The notes beneath the pieces are model-generated. The model was not told the origin of the DNA. It ran no database searches and worked only from the letters and a program-made list of their open reading frames with translations. Shown in pieces: positions 13,337 through 26,200 of a stretch of 64,000 nucleotides of DNA. The stretch lies in assembly GCA_040954595.2 (NCBI GenBank), contig CM082591.2:2046001-2110000 (forward strand). Reading direction: 5' to 3'. The stretch comes from Balanoglossus misakiensis (taxonomy: Eukaryota; Hemichordata). How positions within the stretch are numbered: position 1 is the first letter of the stretch; each line of letters begins with the position of its first letter. The position numbers were made by a program, and so were the translations under genes.

Positions 13337-13342
13337 AATAAA
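13337..13342 (+). terminator. Candidate poly(A) signal of the peptide precursor
   Basis: The canonical AATAAA lies 340 bp after the stop codon. It is the first convincing signal I see downstream. Confidence 0.5.
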
Positions 13343-16300
13343 ACTTGCTCGTGTAAGGTATATTCGTCTCAGATAATACATTTTCTCAATTAAGATTTTT
13401 TCCTATATTACTTTTATAGGAACTAGGAACGCCATAGAAAGTATTATTGTGCTCCTGTAGGACATGAGGAAGACAATGGAATTACGAGCAGAATTATATT
13501 TTTGATGTCAAAATATGAGAAAAAATTCTTTCCTTTGTAATTGCTACATTGTAGTGCTGCCATGACAACAAAGTGTCACCTGTTGGTCAAACCTCCAAAA
13601 GTTATTCACAAATGCCTTCCAAAGACATGTAAATTATTTCCGGTTGCTAATCTCCAAATTTCGCCATTTTGTAGGCATAACCGCCTTTCAAACACTGTAA
13701 TTTATTTCCGTAAATAAAACAAGGTTTTCCGTGTGTTTAAACGTCTCTGGGTAGCCTGTCTCACAGAGAAATATGACCTTTAATGCAAATTACTGACCTC
13801 TGTTGATCAAAGGGAAATAGCCGTTAGTTTTTGAAACACGTGATTACGTCCCCTTTGGGACCTGGACGGAATTTAGACATTTCAAGTGGTAAATTTAAAT
13901 ACCATAGTTGCTTACTGTTTACGTGTGTCTCTAATATAGAATGATCTGCACTCTAATTGATGATTTGTGGCTATTCATTTGCAGCCAATATCAACTTGAG
14001 ATTTTGGATGTGCGTTTCCTGTAGATATGCATCTATATGCCTTGTCGCGCTTCACCGAATATAGGAATACCTAAATAATAGTTTACGCCTTCAGGCCAAT
14101 TTTACAATTCCGGTCCATTTTAGTACAGTTTTGACCATTCATTTGATGAAAAGACTTGGCAAAATTTCAACTAGTGATACGTTCGTTGACAATTATAATT
14201 CAAACATACATGAAAGTGGCAACGGGCTTTGTCTAGAAAATAGGGTATATGCTCAGCAGTCGTTCAGTGATTAAATAATGTGATGTCCATCAATATTTTG
14301 AAGAAGTCAGTAAGGTTTCACGAATGTTTAAAATGGTAATGTTATTAATGTATGCAAAATACGAGGCCGTTTAGAGTGTCGTGTGCAACGCTCGTGACCT
14401 CTAGAGTGCCGTGCGCAACGCACATGGCCGACTAAAGTTTCTTGCGCAAAATGACGAACTACGTTTACGTTCTCATCATTACTAATTCTACATGTAGTTA
14501 TGTATTTACCAATATTTTCATCAGTGGCCAATTTACCAAATATTGGAACTCATACGACCGACGTCTTTCAAGGTCAAAAATGTAATTTTGCACTAATAGT
14601 CTAGACAAGCTAGAAGATACACGCCACCAAGTTTAACAGAAATAGATAAAGTGGCTTGAAAACATGCACGTGAAAATAGTAGCATTCGATAGCTCTGCCA
14701 TTTTGGTAGCTGATTCATTGATTATGAAGACATTTATTCTCTCTTTGTAAAGGTATCTTTAACATGGAATTATCACTTCATACATATCACATCGTTGTCG
14801 AATGTATTTTGTGCAATAAAATATTTTCAGCCGAACCACCGTAGACTCATAGTCTTTCTCGACCGAACAAGAAGGCTTAAAGGTTCTATTATCCGGGCTC
14901 TGTAAGGGACTGTTCATTTAAAATTCTTGGACGGATTTTTATTATCCATACCACTCACTGTGTCCGGTTTACTCAGTGGTAAACCGGATTGTTACAGCAA
15001 CAAAGACTAACATATAATTGACAAGGAGGGCAACAGGGGTGAAAAATTATTTTAAACAAGGAGAGAGAAACGAAATCCCTTCACGGAAAAAAGAAGCCGT
15101 AAATGGGTTTCCAAGGCAACACTATACGTTGTGGGCTTACCTGACACTTCATTTCAAGAGTGTGTTTTCTGTGGCCTATCCATCCATCCATCGATGACGT
15201 TGTGGCACCCCAACGATGCAATTCAGCACTTTTTTCGGATTGCGTGATTTCTGGCAGCATTCAGCAGTTTCACGACCACTTGGAAACGAACACAAAACTC
15301 CTTCCGTATTTACGCGTATTGGCAGTCTTCCTTGAGAAAAGTCCACCTCAGTTTCCACGTCAAAAATGGCAATGAGACCCTCGATCATACTGGTACACGT
15401 AGAGCGACTCCGCAATGGTGCATAGGGCTTCGCTTTCTCCAACAAAATGAAGGAAGCGTGCTCCGTGTGGAAATCTGAGAACACCTGTTCACATTTTCAA
15501 CCAATCAGAAATAGCTTTATAAAATTCAAATTAACAAGGTGTTTGGACATGTCACCACTTAGAATAATTATACGTTATATAAAAAACATCTGCCGTAGAG
15601 GGTGCCCTTGCGCCCACATCCTGCGGAGGCTGGCGCATTTCCACACAGAGAAAATAACGAGAAACAGTGCAATGTAAAATCATGCCAAATTTAATGCTAT
15701 AAAACCCTATCTTTCTAAACGTATATCTCGTTGCTAGGATACAGTTGTACAATATGTATAAACCCACCACCTCAATTGTTCTGGTGTATCAACATTTCGA
15801 TCCGCTAAGCGTCATTCAACAGACAAAATCGGTCACTTGGATAGAAAATAAACTACATGTACATGCCAAAAGAACAAGTCAACATTCGAAAACTCTGTTA
15901 ATGTTTGTGACACACAGAGCCTTGTCAATCATTGACAGAGTGAGTCTTCTATGCATCACTGAGTTATAACTTTTAAATAATACATAAAATACGATTAGCC
16001 ATCAAATAATCACAAATACTGTTAAAACAAATACATCTAGTTAATTATCAAACATGTTGGCTATTGTAAACTTTTAACTTGCATACTATGTGTTAATACT
16101 TTGCTACCTGCTATAAAGCTGCAGTATTTTAGTGATATTCTATTTTTCGGTTTCATATGAAGAGCAAAAATGATTTGACTCAACTAAGTTTTTAAACTTA
16201 GACAGCATCTCGAGTACAATATTCAGAATTTAAAAAAAATACATGTACACCTTTCATAAAAAAATCCGCTTTGCGTATGTCGTATTCTGACGTCATTTCC

Positions 16301-16542
16301 ACTTGCATCACGAGGTAAAAACCTGACGCAAAGACGAGTATGGGTTAAAAACAAAGGTAAATTGCATCATTTGTATGAGGGCGCATGTTGTATGCTGCGA
16401 CCACAGACACTCGAAACTCTCGTTTCGAGAGCCCATGGATTCGACAAGCATCACCGAACATAAGCAGAAGTATGGTTCCAACCGGTCCGGATCGACGAAA
16501 ACTGTCCAAGTCAGTTAATCTGTATATCGTTGGCGGCGCTGT
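13343..16542. other. Intergenic, no supported gene
   Basis: No spliced coding model could be built. A 30-bp sequence is duplicated in tandem near 14371-14430. A perfect 10-bp stem with a 6-base loop lies at 14963-14988. An open frame of 102 codons on the minus strand (15176-15484) has no recognisable domain and is overlapped by another open frame on the opposite strand. Confidence 0.5.
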
Positions 16543-18455
16543 TTAATGATGATGATCACCTGGTTCAGCCGCATGCCCCGACATATCGTGGTGGCTCATC
16601 ATTGAATCTGTCCCATTATGGCTGAGGCTTGATACATCTGGTTGTCCTGCAAAAAAGATGCGGAAAACGGTCAATGTGAATGTGACTTGAAAGGCCCTGT
16701 ACACGGGTGCTGCACCCGTTTAAGGCTGCATTCACAAACACCTCTGGAGGGGGGGGCAGGAGAATTGAGGGGGGGGATTTGAAAAAATTGAGGGTATGTA
16801 AGGGGGGGGATTTGAAATAATTTAGGGACTGAAAGGGGGGGACTTGAAAACTTTAACAACTAAATATTTATTTTGAGTCCACAAAAATGCAGTTTCGCGC
16901 CCTTTATTTTACAAAATTTTCTAATGTGGGAGGGGGACACCCCCTCCCACACCCACCCCCTCCATTCATCAACACCTTTCAATCATTGACTGGTTTATCT
17001 AGCGTCCCAGATCAGGGGACTTGCCCCACCCCATGATAACTTTGAGCGGCGACGGTTAAATTTGTCCTCCCCAACATACCGGTAGTTGAGTTAATTTGCT
17101 TTTGCCGGGTTCATTAAAATGCAACTTTGAGCTCTGTATATTAGAAAATTTTCTTACGTGGGAGGGGGACACCCCCTCCCAAACCCACCCCCTTCAATTC
17201 TCGGTTTACAATGTCTCCCAACACAGAATACAAATATATGTACTAAAAAATAAAAACAATGTTCAGTTTTAATACCCACTGATGAGGGGAAACATCAGCT
17301 TCAAATTCTTTTCATGGGAGCGCTGTTTTTCTTTTTACAAGATAGATAGGTGATGTGTTTTGCTCTGTGAAAGAAAATGGGGGGGGGGATTTCAAAATTT
17401 TGGCAGTTCGGAAGGGGGGGATTATAAAATATTGGCAGTTCGGAAGGGGGGCGTGTGAAAATTAGCGGTAAAAAAAATTGAATTCTCCCGCCCCCCCCTC
17501 CAGAGGTGTTTGTGAATGCAGCCTAATCGGTTTCCATACAAAGAGTACGCAGCTATCGGACAAGACATCCGTTTTAATTTCATTGTTCTTTAAAACACTT
17601 TTCATTTCCCCCGTTCTGTTTTCCTTACTAGCGCCACGCATGTAAAGCAAATGAGATATGCCTGGTTTGTTTTTTGCACAGGCAGCCTAGCAACGCTACC
17701 TCGTTGTCAACGATGACGAATGGATATACCATGATATATGTTTGCTCGGTCAAAGGTTACCCCCCCCCCCCCACACACACACACACACACACGCCCAGTC
17801 GTACATATTTGTGTAGAACCAGGGTAGAAAGGATAACATGCGAAGGTGCACGTAGGATCCATATCTCTATAATATGCAAACAACCCATTTGAAATATGCC
17901 GTGCAATTCGATTCGATGTAAAAGCTCGCCCTTGACGTCATCCACATTCTGGTTCTGCTTGGTGACAAGGTACGCCTAGCGACAAGGTGTGCGTGTCAGT
18001 CGGGAATGGTCGGATATGTTCGGGACGTCTTTGTGCTACTGTTGCTCGTGGCCGCTGCTGTATATTACTGACAGGCATAGAATATCCTTGCGGCTGTATA
18101 TTATAGCCCCAGTTAAAATGAGAATGTATTGGGCCAAATTTCGATATTCAAAACTATAATTTAGAATTCAATTAATAGTTATCTTTTAAAGCCTGAATCT
18201 GTTACAGCCGCCTGCTTTTTCATATCTGCTACGTGGAAATAAATTACTGCTGGTTAAAACTGTACATGACGTATTCATTGCTATCTCAGTCCGTGGCGAA
18301 TATTTGCCGCGGACGAAACCCACTAGGTTAAAACAGTAATATATCCTGGGTGACATACCTGTATGAGCGAGCATAAGTCCTATGACGATGGAAACGCCAA
18401 GTACAATGGACAAAATGGACGTGATTAGTTGGCACAATACTCCAATTCGAACCAT
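16543..18455 (-). CDS. 66-aa microprotein, one membrane segment, His/Met-rich tail
   Basis: Two coding exons, 18359-18455 and 16543-16646 (minus strand), join in phase 1 through an AG|GTATGT donor and a T-rich TTTTTTGCAG acceptor. The start codon sits in an excellent context (ACCATGG), with an in-frame stop upstream. Residues 4-30 are strongly hydrophobic (Ile, Val, Leu) and would form a signal anchor or uncleaved signal. The C-terminal half carries clustered Met and His (MMSHHDMSGH, then a terminal triple His), similar in composition to copper-binding tails such as the N-terminus of Ctr1. I do not recognise a family. Metal binding is inference from composition only. Upstream non-coding exons are likely. 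Confidence 0.58.
16724..17523. mobile_element. 800-bp non-autonomous inverted-repeat DNA transposon (PIF/Harbinger-like)
   Basis: The ends are inverted repeats of about 45 bp starting GGCTGCATTCACAAACACC, flanked by TAA on both sides (16721-16723 and 17524-17526). A 3-bp TAA duplication fits PIF/Harbinger elements. There is no transposase frame. Inside are G-rich runs and two related units of about 233 bp, each with a GGGAGGGG/CCCCTCCC hairpin (near 16928 and 17160). It sits in the intron of the 66-aa microprotein gene. Confidence 0.8.
17761..17791. repeat. Poly-C plus (AC)n microsatellite
   Basis: A run of C is followed directly by about nine AC units. It is simple sequence within the intron of the 66-aa microprotein gene. 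Confidence 0.95.
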
Positions 18456-20268
18456 GGTCACGTCAGCTTGTTCACCGGACCCGCCAACTTCGCAAACAGC
18501 CCTGTTAGATTTACAGAAGTTGCACTCAGTTCCAAGCGAAGCTATCTCTCTCTCCTTCTCTCTCTGTATTTATATCTTCTGCCAAGACAAAGAGCTTCCC
18601 TGGATCCTTGATAGAGACCTAAAGAGACAGTCAAACCAGATTATTTCAACAAAACGTCCCGAGTGCAGCCTTCAGAGATCCAACATGGAGACAAATACCG
18701 AACTATTCAGATCATGGTCGTGCACTTTGCACATCCCGTACGTCTTGTCAATCATCAACGCATAACTTCAGTTGAATTTTAAACCGCTTAGTCCAATCCC
18801 ACCCCAACGAATGAGTCACTAGCGTGACAGGCAGTGTTAATTACTCACCTGTGCAGTGTCAATTATAGTTTCTGTCGGGTGATAAGCTTAGTAATAATGG
18901 ACAAAGACAACGAAATGACACGTACGTCCCTCTTTGCCCGCGACAAGCGCCATCTTCACCGTACGACACAACCTGGTACCGTTATTTAATAAGTTTGCAC
19001 AGCACCTGTCCAATTGCCAACCGAAGTTCCTGGTGATGTTTGCTGAACCGCGGCAGTCACGCGCATATGACGTACAATAGTACGTGATACCAGTCTCCAC
19101 GAACGAAGTCGGGAGTCGGGGCAAGTGTTTCGACCGTCCGTACGTCTGTGAACGAGTGCGCGTGCTCTCCTCCCCCTATGCATCGGAGCCATAACTTAGA
19201 AATGTGCAGCAACCGATTTTATTCAGCTTGTCACATATTTTGGTAATTTAGGCCAGGCATGTTAGTAATGGTTCTGGAAATATCCCAATACCCTATGTCA
19301 GACAATGATGTCACACCACACATAGCAAGTCTTCACACGCTGATCGCACGTATATCACATGGCCTACACGTTTCATTTACTTAAAAAAGTCAGAAAGGAT
19401 TTATTCTAGTACTTAGCTGCTAAATACACAGGTGCAAAAGGATTTTAATGACTTATAAGTGCACTTATATATGTGATAGAAGTGCGAGCAAAATGTATTA
19501 AAGTCAACACAACTTGTATTCCGAGTAAATGAATATTAAAAATACTGAGCTCTCTTTTTACAGGGTCTCGTGATTTTTTGTCCAAATCACAGTATACAGT
19601 CCAGCTGCTTAAAAATCAGGGTTAACAAAACATTAAAACTCATTAAAACCTTAGAATAAAGAATTTTGAAATCATAAAATGAAAGCTCTTTGCAGGCAGC
19701 TTAACAAGAATCTTAAAGGCCAAGATTTATTGTCGTGAGCATGATACACGCCCCTTTAAGCAAGATGAAGAACTTTTGGCTGGATTTCTAAATCCACAAT
19801 ACAAGTAACACAGGAAACGATTGTTATAAAAAGTGAAATAAGCTAAAATTCACCTGTCTTGGGAGACAGTTTCTAATAAGACATGTGCGTCTGTTTGGAA
19901 ATCCTTGGAAAAGAGAACATATTTCAGTATTTTATGTTTGAAATCACAGTAACAAAGGCCCTAAGACTTGACCAGTTTTGTTATTTAAAATAGAAAATTT
20001 GATACACTCATTCATTTCAAATAACACATATGCAAAACTGAATGATGTATGATGTCGTACCAGAAAAATACCAGGATGTAAAGGTCACGCAGGGGTCATG
20101 AAAATGGCCTATTGCCCCCATGCTGCAAAGAACCTGTACCACCAGTACAATACACATAAACTTAAAACAAAGAGTAATGAAAACTGGCAGCAACAACCTC
20201 ACTACCTTCAATATATACACAATCTCAAAGTTATAGCTCTGAATACAAAATAGATATTACATGCTTTC
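18456..20268. other. Probable 5'UTR region of the microprotein and 3' flank of the TRIM gene
   Basis: A TCTTGGCAG acceptor on the minus strand near 18577 could begin the first coding exon of the microprotein. A Cys-rich minus-strand frame at 18888-19124 has no ATG and no good donor, so I do not call it. A TTTATT at 19400-19405 is AATAAA on the minus strand and may be the TRIM gene's poly(A) signal. Confidence 0.45.
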
Positions 20269-23200
20269 TCAGTGATAATGTACAATTTCATTGGGTCGTT
20301 TCTTCCTCTTGTTCAGCCTCAAGGGTTGATCAAGTGATGAGTCGACGTAATCTGACACGTATTTTTCCAACAGCCTTGTCAGATATTTGTCTAGCCTCTT
20401 GCCAGCTTTGCCCACTGCTGAATCCGGCTGAAAAATAAGAAATGAAAATTACTTCAAATGATGTCTGAGACTTTCATGAGTACGATTTGCTTCTTGGGTT
20501 TCCAAGAACTTTCTTACGGGGAGTGTTATACACTGAAGGCCTACTGTGGTCTCTGTACTGACAAAAAGACATTGAAACAACACTTTTCTAGCGAGTTGTC
20601 CACAATGAAAATCTTGGATTTTTTTCATCTTGTTTTAAAGTGTTGTAGGAAAATTCTTAAATACTTACTGCATTGAAGAGGGCACAGTTTGAAAACACCA
20701 GTCGACAGTCTGATATGAAATCTTCTATATTCTCATAGCCATCGAGTTTACATTTGATTGTACTTAGATCCATTGGATTAGCTACTATCTTGTAGTAATT
20801 TGGGACCTGAAAACAGAGAAAAATCCAGTGCCATTACTCTCATACCTGCTACAAATCCTACAAGCTTCCACAACTGCTGAAGGAATAACCAAGAATGTTT
20901 GGGTAAAAACGGTGTACTATGGTACTTTTCTTACCGATTTCGGAACAGGCTCGTGGAACGGTGGGCTTGCCTTGTGACAGAACAGCTCCAGTAGAATCCT
21001 CCGACATACCTGAAAGAGTGCGCATACCATGCACATCAGTGTCAAGTTGGCATGGGGCGTATCATGCCTGCTACTCTAGTAGCAGTCTGAGTGTACATGT
21101 ATAAAGCAGAGTGACTTTCTAGCACTAACGTTTCAAGAAACAGAAGTACAAAGTGTGGGTGCCTTACCTTCCTTTCAAATTCATCTAATTCAGAACAACG
21201 TTTCCTCTTTAGGGACTCGTCACCATCAGTATCGTGTTTCACGTCTGTCGGTATGACCTCGCATAAACCACAAACCCATGTGTCACTGGAAAATAAAGTA
21301 AAAGAAGTCATATTAGAACACACCACTTAATTTTTTTTAAAGGGCAACGATCGTCTTATGCGCATGTGCCAAACCAGAGACTCTGGGGTAACAAAAATTG
21401 TATACAGTCAATGAATAAGGCAGTGTGCTGTCCTATCAACAGACAAGATGGCGGCCACCATAGGAAGAGAATTCAAAATTTATCTTACATGTACCTGGGT
21501 GTGGAAGTCAGAGATGGAATATGACACTGTAAGTGGAAGACTTTCGGACATCTCTCGCAGCAGAGAAGATCACCGCCGTTATGACAACAAGCGCAGTAGT
21601 CCTCGCTTTCATCGTCGTTCTCTCTTCTCTCTGTAGACGCGAGAGGCGGTTCTGGAGAGTCCGGTCTCTTGTCGTCGCCATCAACGTGCCCCTGACCTCT
21701 TCCACTCTTGTGTGATTGTTCAGCTGCCCCACTTGCCATGTTGAGGAGTTCCTGAAATATCCACAAACATCAAAGCATAAAATGCCAGGTTTCATGGAAG
21801 TTAGGCTCCAGTACTAGTACCTCATGTCTACAGCAAGTCACTGTTTATTATACTTCTACCACCATTTATACAAACAAAACAGCTTTCAATGTGTAATGCG
21901 GATGTACAACTTACAGGAAACAATGAGAAAGGATCATCTTCTCCCGGCATACTGTTGCTCCGTTTGAAGGTAAAATCCAGAGGAGCTGTATCCTTGTCTT
22001 CCGTGGGTGCTCCTCCACTGCACGCACTCCTCTCTCCCGAGACTCCTGGTTCCTGCTTGATCCGTACACCACTGGTGCTGGGTTCCGGAGTCACACTACC
22101 CCTGCTTTCACTGCAAGGAAAGGCAAGACACACTTAAGTAATTGCGATCAGAGTATAGATATCTTGCAACATTCATGCTATTCTTGGGTCGGCTGCACTG
22201 AACTCTGATTGACCTATACAGAACTTTGACTTACCAAGAACTTGTATTGCTGGATGGTCTTGAACTGCCTGTGTGGTGAACCCCAGTGGTGTCCACTTGA
22301 CCTGACCCGCCCCCACTCCCTGACGGAGAAGCGTCTTTCCGAGCCCCCTTTTCGAAACTGCACGATGGTTTCTCCTGGGGGGACTCTGGTTCACTCTTAA
22401 TTTCCGTTTTGGCAGAAGTGATGGTGTCCTGCCGTCCCTGGCCGAAGGGTACGGTCACTGGCATGGATGGGGGACTTTGAGGTGTTTGACGATCCCCTCC
22501 ACTGGCACTGCTCACTTGGTTGTTGTTCCCCTGAATGGGCGGAATGTTGGTGAACACCGACTCCTGCAGATCGCGCACCGAGGGACTCAGCTGGCGTAGG
22601 GTGCTCGGCGATAGACGCGTCAGGTTGCCGAAGGAAACCACGTTGGAGATGACTGGGTTTCCTTGCGGGGCGTTCTGTTGCGACGGCTTCGGCGCGATCA
22701 GCCTGGGATGTTTAGGTTGCATTGGCATGTGCGAGAGTCTGGGTGGCTCCTTCTTGATGCTGGCATGCTGCATCATCTGCTGGGCGAACTGATTGAACTG
22801 CATTCTTTGCTGCGGGGTAATCGGTGCTGACATGGAGTTGGGTTGTATCTGCATGGTACCCGATGCACCTGTTCGCTGCTGCTGCTGTCTTTGATTTGCC
22901 AGTTGCTGGAGGGTGATCTTCTGCTGTTGTTGTTGCTGATGCTGCAGTTGTTGTTGCTGCTGTGGGCTCATTTTGTGCTGCGGATAGGGACCCTGGCCAT
23001 ACTGCGGCGGAGTTGACTGCTGCTGCGGCTGCCTGCCCAGGAAAGCCTGCCTGGGCGCCTGCTGGATCGCCTGATTCAACTGCTGCACCACGCCGCTAGG
23101 GTTGTTCCCTTGCCCCGAGGCGTCGCTGATCAACAGCACGCCAAACTTAGAGATCTGCTTGGTGGCATTGGTCATGTCGAACAGGAACTTCACGTCCATG

Positions 23201-26200
23201 CCGAAGATCGGCGTCTTTATACAAGGAATCCGTAGCACATTGATGAGCTGTTGGAGAATGGTCTTCTTGCTGTACAACAGTGCTGCGTTACTGCCCCCGG
23301 CGGAGGCCTTCTTCGTAAAGTTCGTACAATGATCCAGCAACTTCCCGAGCTGCTGGACTTCTTGGGCCTGTACTTCCAGACGCTTCTTTTTAATAGCACA
23401 CGTCTCTTTCAAGTCTGCTAGTAACCTCTTGGCCCGCCTGTTCACTTCATTTATCAGTGTCAACATAAATAACCTGATATCCTGGCTAGTTTTGTTTTCC
23501 AAATCGGCAATTTGTTTTTGTTTCTCCTTAATCCTTTGAAGAGCAGTCCCTGTGTAATTTTTTTTCTCTTGCAGTTTCTGTAGAAAGGCTGACATTGTTC
23601 CCTTTTGCCTCGCTGCAGCCTCGTTGACAAATTGGTACCTGGAAATGAACAACAAAGAGACAAATTCACCTTTTGGCCACTATATACTCCGAGCAATTCA
23701 TCAGAATGGATATGTTGGCAAGACACCAGGAAATCGGCAATAGGGTTAAAGGTCAAAAGCTAGAGATTTTATACACAGTGAGTTTATATTTCCTGAAGTG
23801 CAAGACATGCCATATGTGTACTTAAAACACTGAGACTTCCCCTTAAAGCCCCTCCCAAATATATAAATGTATGTGATAATGAGGTGCTATATCGGCTAAC
23901 ACAGACCAGCTTGGGTTAGCCTGGTTGGAACTGATCTGTCTGTACACAGTTTATGTTGATTGCCAATGAAGTACTTACTTGTGTTCTTTGTGCCCTTGAA
24001 GTTGGCAGTCTCGACACGTCAGTTTATCGCACGTTTCACAGTACAGCTTCAATGGCTCATGCTTGTGCAAAGGACACATTAACTGTCTCTCCCGGAAACT
24101 CCCCGGGCTGATTGCGGTTCCTTTCTGCGCAGCCTCTGCCGAGTCTTTCGGCTGAATCACGTGGTCCTTCGTCACCCGGACTCGCTGGTGCGCCTGGACG
24201 CAGGCGTCGCAGAGCCATTCCGAGCAGTCGTCGCAGTACGACGTGGCAGTGGCATTGTCGTCGCAGCTGGTACACTTCGTCTCTGACTCTGTAGTACTTG
24301 TAGTGGTGTTCTCTCCGCTATGGGTGATCTCGTCCAACATGAAGTAATTATCGATCAAACAATCCGGATGCCTGACCTCTTGCTTGCAAGTGGGACATCG
24401 GACTACTGCAATAAAAAACACCAAAGAATGGTGAACATGTGCACTTCTCAAAGACCTCAACACAAACTGGCCTTAGGTCAGCCTACAGCTGACCCAGTTG
24501 GAAGCTTAGTTCTGCACTCTACTGTACTGCGATGTACCCAGGATAGTCATACAATGCTGAGAAAAAAAAAATACATATACATGTAGGGTACATGGTTACA
24601 GGTCATAGACAGTACGGAGTCATTTAATAGAGACGGTGTTACAATTTTTCAGTACTTTTGTTCAGTGTAGCAAATATATGTATATTTCATTGTAGCAAAT
24701 ATGATTCAGTGTAGCAAATACATTTCAGTGTAGCAATACAACTTCCTGTTGTTCTCTTTACAGCACAGGAATATACCCAGGGTTTTTTTCTTGTCACCAC
24801 AGCCAGTATGTGTAACTACCATTGTGACTTTTGACAAGTGAATTCAAGCCTTGACTGCAATTCAATTCTGACTGCATACAATGATTCATAATGTTTGATA
24901 TGTGGCAGAAATGAACTGAAGTAGATACACAAAACTAAAATGCTGTTACAAGCTTGTGAAACCAGACAATTGTTATTCTCTTAAAACCGAAAACAGTCCA
25001 TATGTTGTCTGACAATAATTCCAAACTGACCTGACGTCTCAGATTAACTACATTTTTCAAAGTATCTGATCAGACCCCATAACAACATTATCATATTTCT
25101 GCCCATCAAACCAATGGCAGTTTGTCAAAGGATGGACATTTTTATTAAGCATATTGGAATTATTTTGGAACAAATAATTAGGTCAGACTTCTGTTAAAGA
25201 GGTCCTCCCTGAAATTAAATTTGGTTGTGTACGCAATCATGGTGGGCGTACAGTGTGAACAAGCCATGATGTTGTATGTGAGCCGATGACTGGGCCCTGG
25301 TTGAATCCTCGAATGTATGTACAGTTTTACGAGTCTCCAAATGGTCACGAATTAAAATATGGGAGGAATATGAGGGCATGTTGGTACATGTCGGTACTTA
25401 TTTTAGCTCGACATAATTGGACAGCAAGAGAAACCCAACCAGATAAATTTAATTGTTTGTGTAGCTTATTAATTCTGTATGCTAATGATGTGTGCTACAT
25501 TTGTCGACTTTAGTCAAGGGTTAGCCCTATCTCGCTGGATTCCAGACTGTTGCAATGCATGTACATGCATGCCACACTATGCCATGCACAACAATGCACA
25601 TAATACATAATATGTGGCCATACACAGTAGTATTTATAATGCAATGAATCTTGTCGCACTGCCACGGCAACCATGGTATTCTTCAGAACAAGTCAACCGT
25701 CTCCATGACAACTGATTGTTTCTCGCTTAAACATGGTCGCCATGACAATCTTTCTACAGTTATATAACACTTAAACAGACACGCCCACAATGCTTTGAGT
25801 TGAAGCCCTAGAACTATTTTGTTTAATTTTGAAAAACATGGCGAAAACAGCATCTTCTGAATACATGTAACTATTTTACGTCCAATCTTCCTAACCTTGA
25901 CTCACACCTGCAATATTTTTTTATATACCGGTAACTACTAGAAGGCTAATTGACAATGTTAACTACATTTTCATTTCTGACTGTGTGGGTTAAATTTATC
26001 CCCAACTGGGAATTGTCGCTTTCACTTCCAGGTATGTATGTGTGTGGGGCACCTGATCTTGTCCATTTCATTTGATGCTTTGTAACCCTGAGAGCCGAAT
26101 GACCAAAACAGTGCGCATGCCTTGAAACAGTCAACAATAATCCATGGACAAAGTTGTTCGAATCGTCCCAGAAACTTACTGAAATCCCACTATCTTGTGG

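Noticed and set aside
15176-15484. 102-codon minus-strand open frame
   Set aside because: No recognisable domain and an overlapping open frame on the other strand; chance is likely.
18888-19124. Cys-rich minus-strand frame resembling a Ly6-type domain
   Set aside because: It has no ATG in frame and no convincing donor, and the cysteine spacing does not fit a Ly6 fold closely.
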